From Haplomitrium mnioides (Eukaryota; Marchantiophyta; Haplomitriopsida; Calobryales): 34,244 nt of DNA. Each line of letters starts with the position of its first letter. The stretch's first letter is position 1. Made by a program: the position numbers and the translations under genes. A model generated the notes under the pieces. That model did no database searches and was not told where the DNA came from. It worked only from the letters and a program-made list of their open reading frames with translations. The stretch is from positions 1 to 34,244 of the forward strand of contig JBNGIS010012711.1 of the NCBI GenBank assembly GCA_049999725.1, written 5' to 3'. Shown one piece after another: positions 20,302 to 31,500 of this stretch.

Positions 20302-20656
20302 TACTCACATAAGATATAAAAGTAGTTCAGTAAAACATGTGTCGATGTTTCGAACTTCAAAAGACAACCTCATATGCTAAAAATATTTGAGTCATCTTAA
20401 ATAAATGTTTGGATTGGTAGAAGTGAAAATTTATAAAAGATTAAAAATAAATTTTACATAATTTAAATAAAGGAGAATGTGAATAACATTCACAGTAAGT
20501 ACTTATGTTTGACTTGAAATGACAAAAATTTTGAAAGGAGAGAAATACAATTTGATAACAAAGGGTCACAAACTGGAACTTCGATTTCAAAGACAACTTG
20601 GACTCTTTGTTTGCAAAGGATTAAAAAACAATAACAACTCCTATGTACGTATAGGA
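20302..20656. other. Inverted segment relative to unit 1 (9359-9755)
   Basis: This piece matches unit 1 only as reverse complement. Twenty-four consecutive bases at 20318-20341 equal the reverse complement of 9716-9739, and similarity continues across both segments. Sequence outside the segment is collinear in direct orientation. The breakpoints fall on or next to TCCTAT...ATAGGA motifs (20639-20656 here, 9359-9376 in unit 1). Confidence 0.85.
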
Positions 20657-21276
20657 TTAATAAAGACAACAACTATTAGTATGTGCGAAACATCAAAGAA
20701 AATGTTATGCCAATGGTCAAAAGTACTTGGGAATTGTCATGATGGAATGGATCAGAAGAAAACCGCTATTCCACACTGATCTTTGCTACCAAAAAACATT
20801 GACAAAGATTGTTTGGTGGGTTGCATATTGTTGGTTCCTTAATATTCAATCATGCTCTTTCTTCAAAGGTCTTATTAACCAAGAGAAACTTGAGAAGTGA
20901 TTCTAACTTGACCATTACTGTGCTCAATAAAATATTATGTGAATTTGAAGGGCCACTGCTTCCAACTTTGTATCTTTAGTTGGACAACACGACATGAGAG
21001 AATAAGAATTCCATCTTATTTAAATGGATATCTTATTGCCAAGAATGTTTTCCAAAATATCAAGGTGGGATTTCTCATAGTTGGTCATACTGATGATGAA
21101 ATCAATCAAATATTCAACCAAACTTCAAAATGTTTAAATTGTGTCAAAGCTTTTACAATTACAAGTTTTAGCAAGGCACCATAATTATTGTATAATCCTA
21201 AACCTCAGGTAATTCTTTTGATGGAAACTTGGGATTTCAAAATGTTTCTACAACAACGTCCCTCTTTGGTTCAAAG

Positions 21277-21665
21277 TGTAAAAGAACTTAAGAACCAAAT
21301 CCAAATGAGTAAGAACTCATAGTGAAATCTAATAGAGTTCTTCAACCAAAAGCAACTCAAGTCTCAAGCTAAGACTAAGAGTGCAAGAAAAAGCCAAGCA
21401 ATCAAATAACCCAAGTGATTTGAGAGGAACTTCAGAATGAGGAGTAAGGCTAAGAAGCCCTTCTATTTATACAAGAGAAGAGGATGTCATCCCTCTTTCT
21501 TCACTTACAGGTCACTTCTAATTTCACCCCTAAAAGTGACTCTCTACTAAAAGTTACTTAGAAGGCAAGTAATCTTATCTCAACCCTAAAAGTGACTCTC
21601 TACCACTTCCTTCATTCCTCTCTACTTTCTTATAAATAGCACAACCTTATGCTTGTACTATTACA
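21277..21665 (-). repeat. 3' LTR of gypsy family 2
   Basis: The boundaries TGTAAAAG...ACTATTACA are shared with the 26000-26388 copy. It contains the TATA-like stretch CTATTTATACAAGAG (complement carries TATAAATAG). It abuts the truncated transposase-like gene on its left. Confidence 0.92.
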
Positions 21666-21759
21666 TAATCCCCGCCTTCTAGTCGATGATGTTCTCATCA
21701 TTGTTGCATCTTTCAAATCATGATGCTATTTAAGAACCTTCTTCAAATCTTGATAATAA

Positions 21760-21985
21760 TCAAGATGCATAAAACCTTGTATTGAACTTGTGGATGTTGC
21801 CTCGCTTGATAACTCTTTTCACCAAAATACAGTCCATCTTAAATTCTTCATGATCATCAAGAACAATAGCCAAAAGAGGAAGTTGAACATGATTTGGAAA
21901 AGAAAGCAGACTGGGAACAAAACACTTAAGTTTAGAGACATGAAGCACATGATGAATCTTCATATGAAAAGGAAGGTCAAGTGAA
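21760..21985 (-). pseudogene. Gypsy family 2 integrase C-terminal end
   Basis: The text DLPFHMKIHHVLHVSKLKCF matches the L.LP..MKIHPVFHVS.LKP block near the integrase C terminus. ILVKRVIKRGNIHKF follows and resembles the start of a chromodomain (I...R..K.G...YLVKW). It is joined directly to the middle of the integrase core, showing an internal deletion. Confidence 0.7.
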
Positions 21986-22004
21986 CTGTAGATCTCTATC
22001 AAAT

Positions 22005-23273
22005 ATTAATACCTTTGGCATGTCATAATATCAAAATATTGCATCAAAGTAAATCTTTGCTAGTTGTGGAGCATCCACCGTATTCACTATCGATGGTAGA
22101 TGAATTTCTTTGCTTAGCATATCCATAAACACCACAATGGTTGTAAAGCTACAAGGTGTGGTTGGAAGAGAAGTGACAAGATCTAAACTTGAATGTTCCT
22201 ACCGAGCAGTAGGAATCGGTAATGGTTGCAAAAGACTAATTGGTCTTTGATTTGAAGCCTTGTTTTGTTGACAACTCTCACAAGAACGAACAAAGCCATG
22301 AGCATCTCGAGCTAGGTTTGGCCACCACCAAGTGCATTGAAGCAACTCCATAGTCTTGTCTACCCCAAGATACCCAAAGATTGGAATGTCATGTACTTCT
22401 TGTAGACGGGCTATTCAAAATGCATCATCTTGTGGAACATATATTTGATGGTCTTGATAGAGAATACCATCTCCAATGGAAAAGGCATGATACTCACTAT
22501 CTTTGACCGTCAAACGTGTCTTAACAAGATTAAAGAAGGCATCTCCATATAACTTTTGTCGAAAGCCATCACTAGTTACTTCATCAAGATGCAATATACT
22601 AACATTTGCAACCTCCAATGTATTTAGACAATGATCCAATCTACATGATAATGCATCAAAAACAATAAGAAACCTTCTCAACTTGTACTCCAACTTGATA
22701 TCAAAGAGCTATAGCTGATCTTCCCATCGATAATGACAATTTGTCATATTTTCCAAGTGAATTGATTGCAGCAAGGGCTTATGATCGGGCGCATAAGTAC
22801 ATGCCTTCCTGGAAGACAATGTCTACAAACTTTGGTAGCATAAACCATTTCCAATTACTCTCTATTGCTTGCAAAATAATTTCTCTCCGCTGCATTTAGT
22901 CAGCGTAACACGAAGGCAATCGGATGAAGTCCATCCTCAAGCTCTTGTTGTAGCACTGCTCTAATAGCAAAATTAAAGGCATTAAAATCAACTATACAAC
23001 ATGTCTTTGGATTATATGGTTGTACAAATGGACGAGAAGACACCGTATCCTTGAGTCGTTGAAATGCCTCTTGCTATTTGGTCGTCCATTGAAACCTTAC
23101 CTCATTGCTTAATAGATCTATAAGCAGTGTAGCAATATGAGCATAGTAATGGATGAATTTGTCATAAAACCTTGCCAATCCATTGAAAGCTCAAACATAC
23201 TTTGCATTATTTGGCGTTGGCCACTTTGTAATAGCTTTATTCTTCTCGATCTCCATCTCTATGCCATCTGCAA
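22005..23273 (-). pseudogene. pol: Gypsy family 2 RNase H and integrase N-terminal part
   Basis: After the second polymerase box, broken frames give RNase H-like pieces (FNAFNFAIRAVLQQ, HPIAFVLR, LNAAERNYF). The frame 22415-22693 leads into the integrase zinc-binding region VHDIPIFGYLGVDKT, in which the second His is Tyr, followed by CESCQQNK (CxxC at 22271-22282). The core begins SLDLVTSLPTT and reaches IFDRDLQFT before homology stops near 21985-22005. The rest of the catalytic core is deleted. Confidence 0.75.
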
Positions 23274-24895
23274 ATACTTTATGTCATAGATAAGTCAACT
23301 CTTGCTTCCAAAACTCATTCTTGGATTTTTTGCAATAAAACATTCAATTGTGTAGTCTTTGCAATACTTCTTTAAAATGATCACGATGCTCAACTTCACT
23401 TTCACTAAAGATAAGTATATCACCCAAAAACACCAACACTGTCTTATCTAATAAACCATCAAAAACTCAATGCATTTAATCCATGAATATTGCTAGAGCA
23501 TTAGTAAGGCCAAATATAAGAACCTTCCACTCAAAATGCCCATACCTTGTACAAAAAGTTGTCTTTAACATGTCACTTGGCTTGATAGGAATTTGGCAAT
23601 AACCTTTTCAAAGATCCAACTTAGAAAAGATTCATTCACTACTCAATTGATCCAACAAATCATCAATACGAAGTAGAGTATAGGCATTCTTCATTGTTTG
23701 ATTGTTCAAGCCTCGATAGTCTGTACAAAGACAAAATCCACCATCTTTCTTTTGCACAAAGAATACTGGAACTCCCCAAGGCAAAGTACTATGTTGAATG
23801 AAATCCTTCTCAAGAAGATCCGTCAATGTGTTTCTAAGCTCCTCTAATTCTTGTGGTGATAACCGATACATAGGTCAATTATAAGGAGTACTTATTGGCA
23901 TCAATTCAATCGAAAACAGCATTCCACGATCATGCGGCAACCTCTATCGCAAATCCTCTTTAAATACATATGCAAACTCTATCAAAATATCATCTATCAT
24001 TAAGGTAGGTGCACTTTTTCCTCCTACACTTTATGCCCTAGATAAGTTGCCTCTCTCTCCCAAAACTCACACTTTGACTTCTTGCAATAAAACTTCCAAT
24101 TGCGTAGTCGTTGTAGTACCTTCTTGAGATGAGCACGATCTTCAACTTCACTTTTACTAAAGATAAGGATATCGTCCAAAAATACCAACACTGTATTATC
24201 TAATAACCCATCAAAAACTTGATATATTTGATTCATAAATATTGCCAGAGCATTAGTAAGACCAAATGTAAGAACTTTCCACTCAAAATGCCCACACCTT
24301 GTGCAAAAGGTGTCTTTGGTACATCACTTAGCTTGATTGGAATTTGCTAATAGCCATTTCGAAGATCCAACTTAGAAAATAATCATGCACCACTCAATTG
24401 ATCCAACAAATGATCAATACGAGGTAGAAGATAGGTATTCTTCACTGTTTGATTGTTCAATTCTCAATAATCTGTACAAAGACGAAATCCACCATCTTTC
24501 TTTGGTACAAAGAATACCGGAGCTCCCCAAGGAGAAGTACTATGTTGAATGAAATCCTTCTCAAGAATATCCGCCAATGTCTTTCAAAGCTCCTCTAATT
24601 CTTGTGGTGATAGCCGATATATAGATCGATTATAAGGAGTGCTTCCTGATATCAACTCAATCGGAAAAAGCATTCCTCGATCGTCTGGTAACCCTTTTGG
24701 CAAATCCTCCGGAAACACATCCACAAACTCTTTCAAAATATCATCTATCATTAAGGCATGCGCAACTTTTCCCCCCTCTTTACTCAAGTCTATGATAGGC
24801 TTAATCCAAATAGCAAAGATAGGTAACTCTTGCGCCATTGAATCAACATGTTGAATTGATTTAGGCTTCTTCACCAACGGTATCGAACACCTCAA
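23274..24895 (-). pseudogene. pol: Gypsy family 2 reverse transcriptase with 752-bp tandem duplication
   Basis: The frame 24584-24895 has the pre-polymerase block (FVDVFPEDLPKGLP, then [17 protein letters not shown]). Downstream are [20 protein letters not shown] and FLDDILIFSK at about 24150-24185 (frame 24024-24236). At about 24026 the sequence jumps back and repeats: [39 protein letters not shown] (frame 23632-23871) and a second FLGDILIFS box near 23420. Matching landmarks are 751-752 bp apart, so one stretch is present twice (24026-24777 and 23274-24025). The second D-D box has lost one Asp to Gly. Confidence 0.83.
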
Positions 24896-25018
24896 AAGAA
24901 ATTTCTTACTTTGTAAGGTAACTTGAATTTGTCATTTTCTCCAATCAAATTGAGCGGACCTTTTTTCAAGCCAGAGCAATCCTAAAATGATGTCATATTA
25001 TATAGGTGTAATAACAAA

Positions 25019-25977
25019 TTACATAGATTCTGCATACTCTTTTCCAGTCCTTAGAAGGAATGGCTTTTTAGAGCAAAACATGTTATGCTTTTGGCCATCA
25101 TCCATAGTCACAACACTCCCCTTGATAGGCCTATATTTTGCTTTGATTATCTTAGCAAAACGTAGTGACATAAAATTTTCAGATTTCTCACTATCGACCA
25201 ACATTGTACAAGAGTGCTCTTCAATCATACCATCAAGATGGAACAAAGTACTTTGAATTCTTGTCGAAATTTTAATTCCATTAGAGCTTGCAAGGTTTTG
25301 AGAACATTTTTCGAATGGTTGAGAACGAGATCTAACTTCTGTAGCCATGAGTAACGAGTCATGCCGCTCCGCTATACATATTGCTTCTTCTAATTGAGTA
25401 GGCTCTCTCATAGTAACTTCTATTCTTGTACGAGGCTTCAATCCTAGAACAAAGCGGCCTAGTGCTTCTTCTTCTCTTATGTCAAGAATTTCCATAATTG
25501 TATCTTGAAAATGTGTCATATAACTTCTCATTGAATCAAGTTGTTTCAATTTGGCTAGTCAATCTCTTGCTACTTTTGAAGCATTTACAATCCTAAATCT
25601 TGAAATCATTCCTTCTTTGAACTCATACCAAGAAACAATAGGAGCAACAAATCCACATTGTGCTTGTTCCATTTGATATCTCCACCAAGTCTTTGCAACT
25701 CCTTGTAATTGGCTTGCCGCAAATAGAATTCGCCGACTATTCTCTCTAATGTTTGTAGCTTCAAAATATTGTTCACAATTCAAAATGAAGTTCTAACAAG
25801 CACCACAAGTCACATTTCCATCATATGATTTTGGCGTTGGAAATCGCCCATAACTCTCTTCTTGAAACATTGCTCTTTCTTTTATTCCCACTTCCAAAAG
25901 ACGTGAAAGATGTTCAAGTCGTTGTTCCATTGCTTGAACCACCTCCTCTTGACTTGCCATGTAGCTCACACCAAAAA
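25019..25977 (-). pseudogene. gag: Gypsy family 2 gag and protease remnant
   Basis: Successive frames give MASQEEVVQAMEQRLEHL, then NCEQYFEATNIRE with LQGVAKTWWRYQ and WYEFKEGMISRFR, the capsid pattern A..W...F...F. Next come ILDIREEEALGRFVLGLK and REPTQLEEAICIAERHDSLL, typical of the Gag C-terminal half. No intact zinc knuckle is visible. In the same frame, TMLVDSEKSENFMSLRFA corresponds to retropepsin LVDSGATHNFMS, with the active-site Gly changed to Glu. Two stops separate the gag pieces. Confidence 0.78.
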
Positions 25978-25999
25978 TGAACCGTGGCTCTGAAACCAA

Positions 26000-26388
26000 T
26001 GTAAAAGAATCTCAATGACCAAATCCAAATGAGTAAGAACTCATGGTGAACTCTAATAGAGTTCTTCAACCAAAAGTAACTCAAAGTCCAAGCTAAGACC
26101 AAGAGTGCAAGCAAAAGCCAAGCAACCAAAGAACCCAAGTGATTCGAGAGGAACTCCAGAATGAGGAGTGGAGCTAAGAAGCCCTTCTATTTATACAAGA
26201 GAAGAGGATGTCCTTCCTTTTTTTTCACTTACAAGTCACTTTTAATTTCAGCTGTAAAGGTGACTCTCTACCAAAAGTGACTTCAAAGACAAGTAATCCA
26301 ATCTAACCCTAAAAGTGACTCACTACCACTTCTTTCACTCCTCTCTATTTTCTTATAAATAGCACAGCCTTATGTTTATACTATTACA
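26000..26388 (-). repeat. 5' LTR of gypsy family 2
   Basis: Same length and ends as the other LTR. It is followed inward by one base and the primer site TGGTTTCAGAGCCACGGTT (complement of 25980-25998), an initiator-Met-type site. It abuts the 3' end of the unit 3 methylase-like gene on its right. Confidence 0.92.
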
Positions 26389-27797
26389 AAACCATTCTTA
26401 GGCGCACCAAATTGAATCATAATGAAAAGAATTGAAATGGATTGGGAGTGCAACAAGTTGAAACTTTGGCAAATAAAACTTTGTAAAAAATACTTTATTA
26501 ATAAAACAATTTTTTCAAACAGATGATTAGGCTCAATCTTCCTCGGGAGGAATTGTCTCATCTAAATCCAAAGGCTGAGTATCTGTAGCCACTAGAGAGT
26601 CCTATCGAGACTTTCCAGTCCCAAACATTGCAACAAAATCACCAGTAGCACCTGTAGTACCAGAAGGAATAGGTTCCTTATGGTATACATAAACTATTTG
26701 TGACTTACTCACATCAGATGGCAAGAAAGCCATCGTGAAAACCTTCTAGAGAATGTAGATAAACTGGCGTCTATCATATTCCACCGTGATGTAGTTTTGC
26801 ATTAGCTTTAAAGCATAGACAAGTCATGTGCTAGACCCAAAGCAAAGATCTAAGATCCAATCCTGCTCTGTTGACAAATGGTCGATGAAAAAATTGTAAA
26901 GAGCATGCGGCTTTTGATAAACATTGACAAGAGTAGCATCTCCTAGATGTTTAAGTTTAGCAGAAGCCACAGGACAACTAAAAACACTACGCATGATTTG
27001 CCGAGGAAGTCCAATCGCAAGAGCAGGCTGCAAATTAAAAAGCCTCATGCTACTCTTCCCTTCTTTTGTCTAGTAGCCCACAATCCAATGTTCATGGGCA
27101 TGTACGATTCTGGGACTACCACAATGATGAATGTTGCTTTTGCCCCTATAAAAAGAAAAATAAACAAATCAAACATTGTAACCAAAGTGCAAGAAAAGTA
27201 AAAAAGAGAAATTAAAAACTAAAAAATCAAAGAATAACTTGTCAGATGTCGTGGTCAATTGCACAACAAACTTCCAAAAAGGCATCCTCAATGATGCCAA
27301 ATTGTTGCGACGAGTGTATAAAAACAAAAGACCAAAAATCTAACATTGTAATTGCCACAAAAGATGAAACCATGTCAAAAATGCCATCTTTTGAAAATGG
27401 TTCAGAATCGTCATGCTTACATTTCTTAAGGTTGTAACTGTAAGGAATATCTGCAATAGCCAAAGTGAAACATCTAGGTTTCACCAAGCCCTTCAACTAT
27501 TGAGCGTTGGCCTCCCATTGAACTTGGTAAATGCCACGTTGAGACCATCAACATAGGACAGTAAGTCCTCGTCCTCGTCTCTCACAACTCCTTAAGTTGT
27601 AAGAGATGCAGGACCGCTTTGCTGCCTTGATTTCCACTCTCTAGCCTTTTGGCAATGAAGAAGAAAAGCTAGAGGATAGGAAATGAGAGTGGGAGCTTGG
27701 TCTTGAAATTCTGGGGCTTCTTCGACCCCTGATCTTTTTTGACCTTTTGCAGCTGCTATCAATTTTTTAGTCAGTTGACGTTTGAAAGTTTTGTCCC

Positions 27798-28118
27798 CTC
27801 GCACAAAGAAAAAATAGAAAACATTATATGGAGACAAAAAAAATTTATATGCTAGAGAAGGACATTGAATTCTATGCGCACATGGACAAAGTCTATGCAC
27901 CCATGGACTTCACAATTCCTGCACACTTAGACGGCGAAGTCCATGAGCGCATGGACTTTGCTATCCAGACACGCCTAGACTACGAAGTCCTTTCGCGCAT
28001 GGACTTTGCAATCCTTGCGCACATGGACCCTAAACCTATTTTATGAAAACAGAGGACAACTTAAAATAAATTCACTGCAACTCCACATAAATGAATGTGA
28101 TGTGAAAAGAAGAACTTA
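27798..28118 (-). other. Array-bearing intron of methylase-like gene (unit 3)
   Basis: Donor GTAAGTTC follows the block ending SSFENL. The presumed acceptor precedes GGGACAAAAC at a GCGAG where unit 2 has TATAG, so the acceptor AG is kept but its context has decayed. It holds the repeat array at 27868-28032. Confidence 0.6.
27868..28032. repeat. Palindromic repeat array in intron (unit 3)
   Basis: Six to seven units have arms AAGTCCATG / CATGGACTT and cores such as AGCGCATG, TGCGCACATG and TTCGCGCATG, about every 24-26 bp. The arm sequence is GGACTT here against GGACTC in unit 2, so the array homogenised separately in each copy while keeping the same architecture and location. Confidence 0.85.
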
Positions 28119-28425
28119 CCAAAAGATTCTCGAAGCTTGAATAGAAAGCAACCATCTTAGACTCCTCAATATGGAGAGGGTTCTTCTCTCTTGCCTCCTC
28201 CCAAGTGCTGCAATAAACCTTTGAACAAAAACTTTTAACCATAACAGCCAAAACTTTATGTCTCTCTACCTTCCAAGACATTTCGTCCATTGAAAGCTCT
28301 TCAACTTCCACCCACTTCTTGAAGAGCTTTCAAATATCGAACCCATAGGGAGTAAAGCATTTCTGTGCTGTCTTTATGATTTTCTGCCACTTTCAATTTT
28401 TAAAGGCAAATTGAACCCGAAACCT

Positions 28426-31400
28426 CCCAGACCAGCCCTTCTTGGACCTGATCCAGTTTGATCTTACCTATCCCACTCAGCTTCTACAACGACCAGCAAA
28501 CCCTTGTCTGCTACTTATTGTTACTTATTAATTCTGGAATCTACTGTAATATTATTAGAATAGCCAAATTAATCTGTTATATGTGGCAGCCAATAGACTT
28601 TAAGTTTAGAAAAACGAATGCCTTCACACTTAGATCAGCATATGAAATCTAAATGCAGCCCCCATTTTTTTTACACACTCTTTGCTACTACTTACTCATA
28701 GAGAAATCCACTAAACAATTCAGAAATCAAATGAACAACAAAAATGTGATAAGGAAGCCACCCAGGTACTCCCCTGGCATGCCCTTCACAGTAATCAATT
28801 TTCTTTTCACTATTGATTACTACACAACTCGCTGATTCTTCATCCGCAATCACATTCCAATTCTGATCTCATTACATGTTCTCAAATGCAGCTGCCACTA
28901 GCACTTAACAATAGGGGGCTCTTCAAAAGAAAAGTAGAAACTTTATAAAATGAAGAATAAGAATAATACACATATGTTCATCCTCGAGGAAGTAAGGCCA
29001 GCCTACTGGACTTATGCCTCCTCGTAACTAACCCTGTCTAACAATTAAACTAACAACTAACCATGGTAATCTAACTACTGCTAGTAAGAAAAACTAATTT
29101 ATGTAGCTATTACTAACACTAACCTGTCTAATCACACATTTCTAACTATACTACCCTATCTAGCATGTTATAGATAATTTATCTTTACCACCCGCTCATG
29201 AAGTATGCACCTCCTCTGTTTCTTGACATGACCCAGAGCTCCCTGGATCATCCCTGTAAACTCTTCTCTTTAGACCTTCCTCTCAGTCCAAGAACAGAGC
29301 GAGTTCTAATTTCCCTCATTACTAGAACCAAAAACTCTTAATAGTTCCTATAAAGGAAATTAAACTTCTTCACTAACTCACTAACTCCCTTCAATTGACT
29401 TCATTGAACTTCAAATCAGGACCAAAATTGGCGACATATCACTCTTTTGACCGCTCAATCTTCCCATTCTTCACCTCGCTTGATATAAGAGCTGTTCACA
29501 ACTCCTCTTACACTAGCTTTCAGTCAACTTGTTATAAGAACGCTAAATAGCTCCCTCAAGAAAACACTTCCTATAAGAACAATGCATAGACTGATGCAGA
29601 GCGCTCATTCAAATCAAAAACCTCTTCGTTGCAGAGCTCGATTGTTCGAGGGCTTCCTTTCTTTCAACCCATTCCTTCACAATCTTCATCGCGAGACAAT
29701 TTACACTGGAGATCGACCTTTTTACAAGAAAAATCATCCTTCGTAGCTGATCGATAGTCACTCGCAGTTACTTCACACCGGGATCTTCCTCCGCAAAACT
29801 CCTCTTTTTGTTCAAATGCTCTGAAAGATCCAATTCAAACTCCCTAAAGTTTCCCAATTGCTCTGTATCTCCGACAGATTCATCCCTTTGGCGAATTCCT
29901 TCCGTCGTCCACATCGGATCCCTCTTAGGCGGCCTCTCCACTTCGTAAGTTTAGTCGGAACCATTTTAACCGGGCTCTCCACCTCGCAAGTTCAATCGGA
30001 ACCATTTTAAACGGGCTCTCCACCTTATAAGTTCAATCGGAACCATTTTAACTAGGCTCTCCACCTTGTAAGTTCAATCGGAACCATTTTAACTAGGTCC
30101 TCCACCTCGTAAGTTCAATTAGAACCATTTTAACCGAGCTCTCTACTTAGGAGGGTTTGGTTCCGATCCAATCTTGATAAATTTGGACACTTAATATAAG
30201 AACTACTCAGACATGATAGACTCGTCGCAATAGCGGAACAATGGAACAATGGACCCTTCGCATTCTTAAAAAATACTGAAACCGTCAGATTCCCGAATCT
30301 CGGCAATCAAATCCTCCTCTTCAATTTTTCTGATCCGTTCCAACCGTAGATGCCATCGCCAAGTCGTCACTCCTTCCCTGCTACTCCAATTCCATTACAA
30401 TTCCTCCTTCATCAATCGATTCCTCTTCTTGATGAACTTCACAGCTAAACTACTCATGTGCTGATTTTTGCTTCATACGGGCTTTCTTGCTCTCAGCTGA
30501 GCGATCCACCATAGATTCTTTCCTCGCAAAGGTCGATTTCTTCTTCAACACAACATCGCTTTCTTCGCAAGAGGGAATTCTTGTAGGTGAACCTCAAAGT
30601 AGGAGCATTCTTCATTAGCACATTCTTCTTCACATTCATATCTTGTAGGGGTCCCCTTCATCATGGCAGACGTTCGATGGCAATGTTCATCGGTAAGCTT
30701 CCTCCAACATGTATCTTCATCGCAAGGACATTCCAAAGAGCTCCACACAGGAGAGATATTCACACGGAAATCTCCACTGCAACTGGCTGATCCCTTCTGC
30801 ATCAAATGCCGAATCTAATCCTACTAACAATTCAACTGATCACAACCATAAGTAAGAATCGATTCATCACAATCAATTCCTTCATGAAATCATCAACAAA
30901 TAATCAGATTCATGGAACCAAGCGGATCGATTCATCGCTTCTGCATCATAGCACTCCCAAGCTCGTTGAACGACGACTCTTCATTTATTCTATAAGCAAT
31001 CTCCCACGAACCTGTATCTGTATATAAGTCGTTCGTTCTCTTCTTCTTTCGAGAGACATCCCCTTATAGGGAATAAGGCCACCACATCTTTCATCTGCCT
31101 TTAGACAGATCTAGTTCAGGGCACAGGGAAAATTGTCCCTCAACTCCACAAATTAGACACTAGTGACTAGTTTAGAGAAACTTAGATGCCAACCGGCCTT
31201 CAACACTTAGGATAGTTTTAGCATTTTTTCCTTTCTATTTTATTTTACTCCTAATAATTCAAATACCTTCCTTTGACTACTCTTCTATAGCTTAATATAC
31301 TATTTCAATAAAAATGAATAAACAAAATTCTTTATCAAACTACATAATCACCTTCCTCATTATATCTCTTACCTTCAGTTGTCCTTGTTACTTCTCCTCA

Positions 31401-31500
31401 AATAGGACAAAGTCAACAAAGTCAACAAAAAAAAACATGACAATCATTCCAACACGACTGGATTACTCCATTCCTCCTCTTCATCACCTTCCTAAGCCGT
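28426..31500. mobile_element. Unidentified ~3 kb insertion in the ParB-coding part (unit 3)
   Basis: Similarity to unit 2 stops near 28425 and resumes near 31500, so about 3 kb of foreign sequence replaces the ParB-like coding core. I found no reverse transcriptase, transposase or paired terminal repeats. It is noticeably less AT-rich in its right half, holds a 41-bp tandem array (29932-30145), and short frames without recognisable motifs. Possible identities are a non-autonomous LTR element or a mixture of small insertions. Confidence 0.5.
29932..30150. repeat. 41-bp tandem repeat, about 5 copies
   Basis: The unit contains CTCTCCACCTCGTAAGTTCA then TCGGAACCATTTTAACCGGG. Anchors at 29941, 29982, 30023, 30064 and 30105 are exactly 41 bp apart. 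A partial sixth copy follows (CTCTCTACTTAGG). Divergence is only a few bases per copy. Confidence 0.93.

Larger units (their letters stand above)
18276..21276 (+). pseudogene. Transposase-like gene with DUF7869-type domain, unit 2 copy
   Basis: ATGGCGAGTATATTGGAG at 18276 is conserved in unit 3 (33475) and is a plausible start, though an upstream exon is possible. Later blocks match unit 1: SSPDPQRVLHPSK-like sequence (about 18970), DYRFTLLGDIIIYRRAFKLI and EWMDSFFQINCKRLPTHKFY (19382-19660), NRFVVCETCEEIKSL (about 19768), DGMDQKKTAIPH (about 20745), and VGHTDDEINQIF at 21080-21115. The C-terminal segment is missing because the gene is cut exactly at a gypsy LTR (21277). A 350-bp internal piece is inverted relative to unit 1. 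Frameshifts and stops occur throughout. Confidence 0.68.
21277..26388 (-). mobile_element. Ty3/gypsy retrotransposon, family 2, both LTRs, defective
   Basis: Read on the minus strand: 5' LTR 26000-26388, primer site 25980-25998, gag, protease, reverse transcriptase (twice), RNase H, integrase, purine tract 21669-21684, 3' LTR 21277-21665. Both LTRs are 389 bp and start TGTAATA/TATAA.. and end TTTTACA in element orientation; by eye they differ at roughly 40-45 positions, so the insertion is old. Flanking bases (CAAAG left, AAACC right) are not a target-site duplication. The internal part holds stops, a 752-bp duplication and an integrase deletion. Confidence 0.9.
26533..28425 (-). pseudogene. 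Methylase-like gene, 3' part, unit 3 copy
   Basis: This is the C-terminal half of the gene described for unit 2. Coding blocks: VEVEELSMDEMSWKVERHKV and WEEAREKNPLHIEESKMV (28119-28340); after an intron, DKTFKRQLTKKLIAAAKGQK; KGLVKPRCFTLAIADIPYSY with D-I-P-Y at 27440-27451 and FWSFVFIHSSQQFGI; after a short intron (about 27146-27238, acceptor TATAG), QKPHALYNFFIDHL (KP at 26908-26913), DWILDLCFGSST at 26827-26863, and the tail DETIPPEED with stop at 26533-26535. The catalytic Asp and first loop Gly are present here, while the second loop Gly is Ser and a stop follows. The break at about 28425 is an unrelated insertion. Confidence 0.7.

Noticed and set aside
30545-30805. Cys-rich minus-strand open frame
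   Set aside because: No homologous frame or motif recognised, short, and inside an unassigned insertion; chance cannot be excluded.
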